This document shows, piece after piece, positions 17,391 through 24,653 of a DNA stretch of 64,000 bases. The notes beneath the pieces were generated by a model that did not search any database, was not told the origin of the DNA, and was given only the letters and a program-made list of their open reading frames with translations. Within the stretch, counting starts at the first letter, position 1, and the number at the start of each line of letters is the position of its first letter. The DNA comes from Microcoleus vaginatus HSN003 (GTDB taxonomy: Bacteria; Cyanobacteriota; Cyanobacteriia; Cyanobacteriales; Microcoleaceae): the NCBI RefSeq assembly GCF_022701255.1, contig NZ_CP031705.1, positions 1,054,001-1,118,000 on the forward strand, written 5' to 3'. The position numbers and the translations under genes were made by a program.

Positions 17391-17641
17391 CAGTTTGTTG
17401 GAAAACTGTACTTGGTGCGCTGTGATTTAGCAAATTCATCAAAAGAACGGAACCGTCCTAAATCAAAATCATTTAACCCCTCCTGAATACCCTCAATAGC
17501 TTCTTCAGAGTCTCGGGCTTCCCATTCTAATATCCGAGTTAGCAATTGGGCAGCAACAAGGCTAATATCTTGTCCTTCCCGATCTGCTTTTTCACGAAGT
17601 AGTGCCTCTATTTCTGGACTGAGGGAAATCGCAATACTCAT
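17390..17641 (-). CDS. Antitoxin of the RelE/ParE-type pair
   Basis: An 83-residue protein encoded directly upstream of the toxin remnant. It starts MSIAISLSPEIEALLREKAD, an N-terminal ribbon-helix-helix-like segment, and ends with the toxin-binding tail LGRFRSFDEFAKSQRTKY that I recognise from cyanobacterial antitoxins of this type. Antitoxins neutralise the partner and repress their own operon. Its stop codon shares one base with the toxin start. If the toxin is dead this gene may survive as an orphan. Confidence 0.75.
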   Translation of the reverse strand: MSIAISLSPEIEALLREKADREGQDISLVAAQLLTRILEWEARDSEEAIEGIQEGLNDFDLGRFRSFDEFAKSQRTKYSFPTN

Positions 17642-17746
17642 ATACTTACTTCCTTAGTATTAAGCTGTTGACTAGAATTATAGCAAACTCAACAAACGAG
17701 CGACCGACAAAGTTTATTCATCAACTTTTCATCTCAGCAATTGTAA

Positions 17747-17801
17747 GGTGCGTCAGCTCCTATTATTTAATGCTAGTTGCTAGCCTCCGCACTGACGCAC
17801 C
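17747..17801. repeat. 55-bp GGTGCGTCAG...CTGACGCACC element overlapping the nth 3' end
   Basis: Inverted ends GGTGCGTCAG and CTGACGCACC bound exactly 55 bp. The nth stop codon (17773) lies inside it, so the last roughly nine nth codons are made of element sequence. Two more 55-bp copies lie in tandem at 52388-52522. Confidence 0.7.
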
Positions 17802-18450
17802 GGTGCGTAATATTAGCAGAAGGGCACAAATCTGCAAGTTCGCAAATATTGCAAACCGGATTTCTCGCATTACAAACTGCCCTGCCGTGATAAACCAACC
17901 GAATCGACCAATTTTCCCAATCAGGCTGCGGCAACAATATCATCAAATCCCGCTCGATCCTTGTAGGATCGGTATGTTCTGTCAATCCCAACCGCTGAGT
18001 CAAACGTTTGACGTGAGTGTCTACCGTCACGCCCATATTAATACCAAAAGCGTGGGCGAGAACGACATTAGCCGTTTTGCGGGCAACTCCGGGCAATTCT
18101 AGCAGCAGTTCCATCCGCTGCGGCACTTGATTGTTGAATTTATTGACGATCGCCTGACAAGCACCTTTAATGTTTTTAGACTTATTGCGGTAGAAACCAG
18201 TCGATCGCACCAGACTTTCCAATTCTTCTAAATCAGCATTTGCCAAAGCAACCGCATCGGGAAAACGCTCAAACAAAGCCGGCGTTACCAGATTTACTCG
18301 ATCGTCCGTACACTGAGCCGAGAGAATCGTCGCCACCAGCAACTGCACGGGAGTTTCGTAGTTGAGAGTACAAGGAGCTTCTGGATAGAGGCGTTTGAGG
18401 CGAATCAGAATTTCGAGCGATCGTTGTTTTAAACTTAACTTTTTAGTCAT
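17773..18450 (-). CDS. nth: Endonuclease III (DNA glycosylase/AP lyase)
   Basis: This base-excision repair enzyme removes oxidised pyrimidines and cleaves the abasic site. The 225-residue protein has the helix-hairpin-helix motif LPGVARKTANVV with the catalytic Lys, the catalytic Asp in VDTHVKR, and the 4Fe-4S ligand pattern C-x6-C-x2-C-x5-C in CNARNPVCNICELADLC. The C-terminal tail (ITHRCVSAEASN) is encoded by a 55-bp repeat element and is probably not ancestral. The start ATG at 18450 is itself part of an AATGACT heptad array (18445-18493), so there is no ordinary ribosome-binding site. Confidence 0.95.
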   Translation of the reverse strand: MTKKLSLKQRSLEILIRLKRLYPEAPCTLNYETPVQLLVATILSAQCTDDRVNLVTPALFERFPDAVALANADLEELESLVRSTGFYRNKSKNIKGACQAIVNKFNNQVPQRMELLLELPGVARKTANVVLAHAFGINMGVTVDTHVKRLTQRLGLTEHTDPTRIERDLMILLPQPDWENWSIRLVYHGRAVCNARNPVCNICELADLCPSANITHRCVSAEASN

Positions 18451-18493
18451 TAGTCATTAGTCATTAGTCATTAGTTATTAGTCATTAGTTATT
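18445..18493. repeat. AATGACT heptad array providing the nth start codon
   Basis: Seven consecutive 7-bp units (AGTCATT on this strand, with AGTTATT variants). On the minus strand the last unit, AATGACT, supplies the nth ATG. Confidence 0.85.
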
Positions 18494-18657
18494 AGTTTTT
18501 AACTGGTTCCCAGGCAAGACCCGGGAACGCATAACCAGAGGCTCTGCCTCGCTTGCGTAGGAAAAAAAGTAGAGGGAAAAATAGGAAAATAGGAAAACGG
18601 AAAATCAGACATAATTCTTCCTTCTTTCTTCTTCCCTCTTCCCTCTTTCTTCATTTA

Positions 18658-19752
18658 CTATTGCATCAAAAATCGAAAATCTATCCCAGCCAAATTAGCT
18701 GTATCGCGAATAATCAAGAAAACTCCCAAACCCAGCAACAGCACCAAACCAGTCTGCATCACATTTTCCTGAATCCGGTTCGGTAAAGGTTTACCCCGCA
18801 GTCCTTCTATTAATAGAAAAGCTAGCTGACCCCCATCTAAAGCAGGTAAAGGCAAGATATTAATCACAGCCAAATTGACGCTAATTAGCACAGCATACTG
18901 AAACAAACTCGCAGCATCGGATTTGGCAATCCCTGCACCAATCGCCACAATCGCCACAGGCCCGGACAACTTGTCGGCAGTTTGGCTGAAATTGCTAAGT
19001 AACTGCCCAAAACCTTGAACCGTCAGCACCACAATCCGCTCAAATTCTTTGGCTGCCTTGCTAAACGCCTCTACAATTCCTGCCCTCTGCCGCACGACAG
19101 TGCCGTTAGAAGTTAGCTGCACGCCAATGCGACCTTTGCCGTCGGGGGACTGTTCGGGAGTGACTGTCACCACAAATTTTTGTTCTTGGCGCTGAATTTC
19201 CAACGCTAGGGGTTGGTTGGGATGATCTTGGATTTCTGTGACCAATAATTTCATAGCTTCGCGGGAAGCGCCCAATTCCTTGCCGTCAACAGACAGAACA
19301 ATGTCGCCCGATCGAATTCCCGCTTGTTTTGCGGCCGAACTGACTTCGGCGGCGACTTCCGGGACTTTAACTCCCGGTAGGTAGTTCATTTCTGCAGCGC
19401 CGACAGTGCTCAATTGCACCACCAGCAGAAAATAAGCAAAAATTAAGTTGGCAATTACCCCTGCACTAATGACGATCGCCCGATCGAGCACGGGGCGATT
19501 TTTGAGCAAATTCGGGTCATTTGGGGGAATTGTACTGTCTGGATCGTCGTCCGGGAAACCCACGAAACCTCCCAGGGGAAAGGCGCGGAGGGCGTATTCT
19601 GTTTCCGGGCCTTGGTACTTCCAGAGGATGGGCCCGAAACCGATGGAGAAGCGGTTGACGTGGATGTGTTGAAGTCTCGCCGCCAGGAAGTGGCCGAGTT
19701 CGTGAACGACAATCAAGATACCTAAAACTGCGATCGCTGCCAAAACTGACAT
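18658..19752 (-). CDS. rseP: Site-2 intramembrane metalloprotease, RseP/M50 family
   Basis: A membrane zinc protease that cleaves substrates inside the bilayer. Using ATG 19752 the 364-residue protein starts MSVLAAIAVLGILIVVHELGH, placing the zinc-binding HELGH at residues 17-21 in the first membrane segment as expected. A central PDZ domain (SGDIVLSVDGKEL region) and the C-terminal NILPLPALDGGQ motif with the third zinc ligand are present, plus a final membrane segment. An earlier ATG at 19770 would add six residues. In cyanobacteria such proteases act in stress signalling and membrane protein turnover; the substrate here is unknown. Confidence 0.93.
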   Translation of the reverse strand: MSVLAAIAVLGILIVVHELGHFLAARLQHIHVNRFSIGFGPILWKYQGPETEYALRAFPLGGFVGFPDDDPDSTIPPNDPNLLKNRPVLDRAIVISAGVIANLIFAYFLLVVQLSTVGAAEMNYLPGVKVPEVAAEVSSAAKQAGIRSGDIVLSVDGKELGASREAMKLLVTEIQDHPNQPLALEIQRQEQKFVVTVTPEQSPDGKGRIGVQLTSNGTVVRQRAGIVEAFSKAAKEFERIVVLTVQGFGQLLSNFSQTADKLSGPVAIVAIGAGIAKSDAASLFQYAVLISVNLAVINILPLPALDGGQLAFLLIEGLRGKPLPNRIQENVMQTGLVLLLGLGVFLIIRDTANLAGIDFRFLMQ

Positions 19753-19934
19753 GAAGGATTCCACTAACACTTTTACTGGACTTTGATTTATTTTAATATC
19801 TTTTTAATATCGGTGGCTTGGGAGCGACAATTTTCAGTCAAACTGGAAGATGGAGTTTTTGTCGGAAGTCCCGGGTGCTGCGATCGAACCGACGCTGCCA
19901 AACCGATCGCGCGATCGTACCTGAGTTTACCTCT

Positions 19935-20008
19935 AAAACCCATTCCCATTACCAATTCCCTATTACAAATTTTCCATTACCAATTCCCAGTTACCCATTC
20001 CCCATTAT
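19935..20008. repeat. Degenerate CCATTACC/CAATTCC heptad array
   Basis: About ten imperfect 7-bp units of the CCCATTA / CCAATTC type run directly into the start codon of the M41-like gene. Confidence 0.7.
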
Positions 20009-20684
20009 GAAAGACACTTCTTTGAATATTATCGCTATTTCTATCTTTGCCATCACCGTTTCAATATTGTTAGGGCCCCTATTCAACTTGCCAGAAGCCG
20101 TACCTGCGATCGCCACTTTTTGCCTGTTGGGGCTAGCCACCCTCGACAGTTTCCAGTGGCAAGGTCAAGGCGGTACTATTTTATTAGATTGGCTGGGGGG
20201 AACTTCCAAACAAAAGCGCGATCGTATCCTTCACCACGAAGCCGGACACTTCCTAGTTGCCCACCTATTGGGAATTCCCATAACCAGCTACGCCCTCAAC
20301 GCTTGGGAAGCATTTAAACAAGGTCAAACAGCCCAAGGCGGCGTCCGATTTGAAGACGAACAATTAGCATCTCAACTCCAAAGTGGCACTCTTTCCGCCC
20401 AACTTTTAGACCAATACTGCACAGTGTGGATGGCCGGAATAGTCGCCGAAAAAATTGTTTACGGCAGTGCACAAGGAGGAGCAGAAGATCGCACAAAAAT
20501 TAGTGCAATTTTAACACAACTGCGCCGTCCCAGTTCCGAAATTCAACTCAAACAAAACTGGGGTTTGCTGCGAGCAAAAAACCTGCTCGAAAGCCACAAA
20601 TCAGCTTACGAAGCCCTAGTAGCAGCAATGGAAAAAAGAGCAACCATCGCTGAGTGCTGCGACATAATCCAGCAAAATTTATAA
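20007..20684 (+). CDS. Membrane-anchored peptidase M41-like protein lacking an AAA domain
   Basis: The 225-residue protein has one or two N-terminal membrane segments (IIAISIFAITVSILLGPLF and a following hydrophobic stretch) and then the zinc protease motif HHEAGHFLVAHLLG typical of the FtsH protease domain. A downstream AGIVAEKIVYG...GGAEDRTK segment also matches FtsH (third ligand region). No Walker motifs are present, so this is a protease domain without its unfoldase. Such stand-alone M41-like proteins occur in cyanobacteria and plants. ATG 20007 is used because upstream in-frame sequence is made of CCCATTA/CCAATTC heptad repeats; no clear ribosome-binding site is visible. Confidence 0.75.
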   Translation: MKDTSLNIIAISIFAITVSILLGPLFNLPEAVPAIATFCLLGLATLDSFQWQGQGGTILLDWLGGTSKQKRDRILHHEAGHFLVAHLLGIPITSYALNAWEAFKQGQTAQGGVRFEDEQLASQLQSGTLSAQLLDQYCTVWMAGIVAEKIVYGSAQGGAEDRTKISAILTQLRRPSSEIQLKQNWGLLRAKNLLESHKSAYEALVAAMEKRATIAECCDIIQQNL

Positions 20685-20689
20685 ACAAA

Positions 20690-20785
20690 AATTACGCCTT
20701 CTGGCCTTGATCAACCCGGTTTATTTATAGATTCCTCACTAAAACCCAGATTTTGTGTAGAAACCGAGTTTAACAGCGTATTATA
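20690..20785. repeat. Degenerate AAACCCGG/CCGGGTTT repeat remnant
   Basis: The spacer contains CAACCCGGTTTATTTATAG, AAAACCCAGATTTTG and AGAAACCGAGTTTA, diverged pieces of the palindromic element family that flanks leuS. Confidence 0.4.
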
Positions 20786-20799
20786 GGGATTAAAAATTT

Positions 20800-21354
20800 A
20801 TGTCAGAACCCAAAAAATTCCCAACAACACTGCAAACAGCACACCCAAATACAGAAAAATTGTTGTGGCTGTTCGGTTTCCGGATCGACCCCAGCACCGA
20901 AATACCAAATCTATATACTCTCATTGTCTATGGAGAACAAGAGCCGCCCTTAGTAGCCGGCGGCCAACTTGTATTTTTTACCCGTCCAGAACTAGCGATT
21001 AACGCTCTCCAATTGTGCAATATCGATGTCAGTGAAGTGGGAAAGCCACCCACGCAAATAGACGCTATTTGCGACATTGCAGAAACGCTGTACTTGCTCG
21101 ATGCCGAAGATTTTGACGAGTCAGCTACTATCCTCAACTGTTTGAACGCGCTTTTCGATTTAGTGAAAGCTACTTTAATACCGATGCCAACTGAATACAA
21201 GCGCATACTTTATGATTTTGCAGACCATTTGAATATTGAGGAAGAGTTTGCAAGTTTTTTAGACGCAGAAGATATTCAGCGATCGGAAATTGTCAATGCC
21301 ATTTTGTGGTGTGTGGGAGCAATTACAGCTAAATCTAGATTGTTGACCGAGTAA
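20800..21354 (+). CDS. Conserved hypothetical protein, 184 residues
   Basis: An acidic, soluble protein with a probable alpha/beta N-terminal half (LYTLIVYGEQEPPLVAGG) and a helical C-terminal half. No signal peptide, membrane segment or catalytic motif is visible, and I do not recognise the family. It is followed after 59 bp by the Uma2 gene on the same strand, but nothing shows a shared function. Confidence 0.6.
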   Translation: MSEPKKFPTTLQTAHPNTEKLLWLFGFRIDPSTEIPNLYTLIVYGEQEPPLVAGGQLVFFTRPELAINALQLCNIDVSEVGKPPTQIDAICDIAETLYLLDAEDFDESATILNCLNALFDLVKATLIPMPTEYKRILYDFADHLNIEEEFASFLDAEDIQRSEIVNAILWCVGAITAKSRLLTE

Positions 21355-21413
21355 TTTGAGAAAAACTAGAATGTGAATCGATAATAAATAAAATCGCCCA
21401 AGGAAATTGTGCC

Positions 21414-21971
21414 ATGACGGTAAAAGATTTACGCTTGTGGACTGTAGAGGAATACCGCCGCATGACCGAAACTGGCATTCTCAATCCCGATGAAGGAGTC
21501 GAATTAATTGACGGGAAAATTATCTCAAGGAGTGCAAAAAATCCTCCCCACGCAGCAACTAACCTCTGTGCAGCCGACTATCTCAGAAATCTGCTGGCAG
21601 GACTTGCTTTAATTCGCATCCAAGACCCGGTTACTCTAAGTATAAATTCAGAACCAGAACCAGATATTGCTGTAGTACAAATCGACCCTCGGCTGTACCA
21701 AGATTTTCATCCCGCACCCGCCAACATTTTCTTATTAGTAGAAATAGCTGATACCACCTTAGAAACAGACCGCAAGCGAAAAGCATCGGCTTATGCTAAG
21801 GCGGGAATTACTGATTATTGGATACTTGATGTTAACACGTGGCAAGTTTATGTTTTTCGCGAACCGGGCGAGGCCAACTACCGACAAGAAACAGTATTTA
21901 ATGAAGATGATGTTTTGTCAATGCTGGCATTTCCAGAAATAGAAGTTCAGATTTCGCAACTGTTTCCTTAA
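21414..21971 (+). CDS. Uma2 family (DUF820) endonuclease-like protein
   Basis: The 185-residue protein belongs to the Uma2/DUF820 group, a PD-(D/E)XK nuclease fold that is greatly expanded in cyanobacteria. The start WTVEEYRRMTETGILNPDEG and the core EPEPDIAVV...LLVEIADTTLETDRKRKASAYAKAG carry the conserved acidic residues and lysine. The members' biological role is mostly unknown; association with mobile DNA has been suggested. It is a single gene, 59 bp after the preceding hypothetical gene. Confidence 0.85.
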   Translation: MTVKDLRLWTVEEYRRMTETGILNPDEGVELIDGKIISRSAKNPPHAATNLCAADYLRNLLAGLALIRIQDPVTLSINSEPEPDIAVVQIDPRLYQDFHPAPANIFLLVEIADTTLETDRKRKASAYAKAGITDYWILDVNTWQVYVFREPGEANYRQETVFNEDDVLSMLAFPEIEVQISQLFP

Positions 21972-21974
21972 GTA

Positions 21975-22031
21975 GGGGCAGGTTTTACTAAGAATAATGG
22001 CCTAAGACAAATAATCTCCTAAACCTGCCCC
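21975..22031. repeat. Inverted repeat GGGGCAGGTTT...AAACCTGCCCC
   Basis: Perfect 11-bp arms at 21975-21985 and 22021-22031. The same type of G-rich terminal arm bounds the segment at 10569-10743, so this is probably another small dispersed element. It could double as the terminator of the Uma2 gene. Confidence 0.5.
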
Positions 22032-22184
22032 CACCAACCTATCAATTACCAATTACCCAATTATAAATTACCAAATTTTCAGGGTCGTCCCGATCGCTAA
22101 AAAAAACTTAGTATTAGGCCGTAGAGCGAGTTATACTCCTACTACAAAGCCCCCACCTGCAAAAAAATTCCGAAATCAAAGTTT

Positions 22185-23615
22185 ATGAGCAACACTTCCC
22201 CGCCTCAACCAGCGGCCAACAACCCCGCCACACCAAAACTCAGCCTCTCGACAAAATTAGCTTACGGTGCCGGCGACCTGGGCCCGGCAATTACCGCTAA
22301 TGTTTTGGCATTTTACCTCCTAGTTTTCTTTACCAATGTTGCTGGTTTACCTGCCGGCTTAGCCAGTAATATTTTGGTAGTTGGCAAGGTTTGGGATGCC
22401 ATAAATGACCCGATTGTGGGGGTTTTGAGCGATCGCACTTCTCACCCTTGGGGCCGCCGATATCCTTGGATAATATATGGTGGAATTCCCTTCGGTATAT
22501 TCTTCTTATTGCAGTGGATTGTACCTAGCACGGATCACACAGTGTTATTTTGGTACTATGTTGGGATCAGCATTTTGTTTAACACCGCCTACACGGCTGT
22601 CAATCTTCCCTACACCGCCCTGACTCCAGAACTTACTCAAGACTACAACGAACGCACTAGCCTTAATAGTTTTCGATTTGCTTTCTCCATTGGCGGCAGC
22701 ATCTTTTCATTAATCTTAGCTCTAATTATCTTTGCTGTATTTGAAAAGAACCCAAATCAACAATATTTAGTATTAGGTGCAATCTGTGCAGTTATCTCTG
22801 TCTTGCCTTTGTACTGGTGCGTTTTGGGAACTCGCAAGCACGTCGCAGCCCAACTATTAGAAAACGCCGAACTAGATAATTCTACATCCTTGCCACTGAA
22901 AGAACAGTTGCAGATTGCATTTAGCAATCGCCCTTTTTTGTACGTTATTGGAATTTATCTTTTTTCTTGGCTGGGAGTGCAGTTGACTGCTACTATTATT
23001 CCCTACTTTGTGGTTAACTGGATGCAACAGCCACAGTATGTTTTTAGCTTGGTTGCGATCGCCGTTCAAGGCACTGCATTAATCATGCTATTTGTTTGGA
23101 GTAAAGTCAGCGAGAGATACGGCAAAAAAGCCGTATATTTTATGGGCATGAGTTTGTGGATTATTGCCCAAGCTGGACTGTTTTTCTTGCAACCAGGACA
23201 AGTATTGCAGATGTACCTATTAGCAGTCATGGCAGGTGTCGGAGTTTCCACGGCTTATCTAATACCTTGGTCGATGATACCGGATGTGATCGAACTCGAC
23301 GAACTTCAGACTGGAGAAAGACGCGAAGGCGTTTTCTATTCGTTTATGGTACTGCTGCAAAAAATCGGATTGGCAGGGGGTTTGTGGTTGGTAGGCCAAG
23401 CATTAGAAAGAGCTGGATTTCTCTCTACAGTTCCCGGACAGCCGGCACCCGTACAGCCAGATTCGGCACTGTTTGCGATTCGAGTTGCGATCGGCCCGCT
23501 GCCCACACTTGCTTTGATTGCTGGCATGATTCTTACATATTTTTATCCCATAACCCGGGAAGTTCATGCAGAAATATTGTTGAAACTTAGAGAGAGAAAA
23601 GCACATAATCAGTAA
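22185..23615 (+). CDS. GPH-family cation:sugar symporter (MFS superfamily)
   Basis: The 476-residue protein has 12 predicted membrane segments and matches the glycoside-pentoside-hexuronide symporter family (MelB-like, COG2211). Visible signatures are KLAYGAGDLGPAITANVLAFY at the start, the loop DPIVGVLSDRTSHPWGRRYPWI, and SMIPDVIELDELQTGERREG in the second half. These carriers co-transport sugars with protons or sodium across the cytoplasmic membrane. The substrate cannot be told; no sugar-processing gene is adjacent. The gene is apparently monocistronic. Confidence 0.88.
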   Translation: MSNTSPPQPAANNPATPKLSLSTKLAYGAGDLGPAITANVLAFYLLVFFTNVAGLPAGLASNILVVGKVWDAINDPIVGVLSDRTSHPWGRRYPWIIYGGIPFGIFFLLQWIVPSTDHTVLFWYYVGISILFNTAYTAVNLPYTALTPELTQDYNERTSLNSFRFAFSIGGSIFSLILALIIFAVFEKNPNQQYLVLGAICAVISVLPLYWCVLGTRKHVAAQLLENAELDNSTSLPLKEQLQIAFSNRPFLYVIGIYLFSWLGVQLTATIIPYFVVNWMQQPQYVFSLVAIAVQGTALIMLFVWSKVSERYGKKAVYFMGMSLWIIAQAGLFFLQPGQVLQMYLLAVMAGVGVSTAYLIPWSMIPDVIELDELQTGERREGVFYSFMVLLQKIGLAGGLWLVGQALERAGFLSTVPGQPAPVQPDSALFAIRVAIGPLPTLALIAGMILTYFYPITREVHAEILLKLRERKAHNQ

Positions 23616-24653
23616 TATCTAATAATGAGTAGTTGGGAATTAGTAAAATCAAAAAATAACAACTACCAATAGCTAATCCAAGCCCGATCAATAGCAATCC
23701 TGCCATCCTGTGCGAACTCTTTTTTTTCTTTGACAATGTGTCATCTTGTTATGGCATCGGTTAATTCAAAAAAAAGCCCGTTGCGCGTTTACCGAAAGGA
23801 TTGCTATAGCTTGCTTGGAGGGCGAACAAAAGCCATAGTTTTAGTAAGAGTCCCGGAACTCAGAAACCGATTTTTTTACGAAAAATATATAAATCGCGTA
23901 GCGCCATCCGCCCCGGTGGAAAGACCCCGAAGGCTGGAGTTTTTCGAGATGTCGATCGATCTTGAAAAAACAAATTATTAAATTTTATGTCGATCGCGCA
24001 CTATTGAGAGTAGTGTGTGATATAATGGCGAGGATGAGTAACTCGATAAACTTCAACAGTCATCCAGCTACTCAAAAAGTTTATAATTAAAAGAAGAGAC
24101 AGATTTTTCTCGGAAATTGATTCGATTAGTCGCCGTTCCAAAAATTTGCTGAATGTTACTAATTATATCTACATAGAAAATGCCAAACGTTTTAGCCTGT
24201 CAGTTAACGAGTAAGTTAACATATGCTTCTGCAGTTGACTGCCAACCGAAAAAGGTAATAAATTACAAAGCCATACCAGCGGAAGCGACGGCTGAGGTGT
24301 TACAGTCAATTGTAAAAGTTTGGTAAAGTTATTGCGCCCCTACCGCGAAGCTGAGCGACACCGGAAAAAGTTTGCTTCCTCGCCCCGAAACCCTACATAC
24401 AAGCACAACGCAGCAGATCCAAATGCAGTCGGATACAACTCTCCAGAAGTTGTAAAATAACTTTTGCCGTCGGCACACCATAGGAATTTAGTTATTTTTG
24501 TATACTATGTGAAAAGAGTGAGAACTATTAGAAGGAATTGGGTTCGACCAACCAAGAATCTCGTGTGATATCCTTAAGCCAATGCTCAAAGTATCAACTA
24601 GAAGGCTCGCAGAACAAAGCTGATTTTACCCCCAAAATATCAAAGAGGTCAAC
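23616..24653. promoter_or_regulatory. Long intergenic region upstream of the Wzc-like gene
   Basis: This 1-kb region has no credible gene. It contains a half copy of the palindromic element (about 23845-23890, CAGAAACCGATTTTTTTACG) and an isolated TATAAT at 24021-24026 without a matching -35. The leader of the polysaccharide co-polymerase gene, with its promoter, probably occupies the last few hundred bases. Short open frames at 23730-23981 and 24538-24744 look non-coding. Confidence 0.5.

Noticed and set aside
23730-23981. 83-residue open frame before the Wzc-like gene
   Set aside because: It runs through a half copy of the palindromic AAACCGGGTTT element and has no recognisable domain.
23998-24026. 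Sigma-70 promoter at the TATAAT of 24021
   Set aside because: No acceptable -35 hexamer occurs 16-18 bp upstream, and the gene it would serve is more than 600 bp away.
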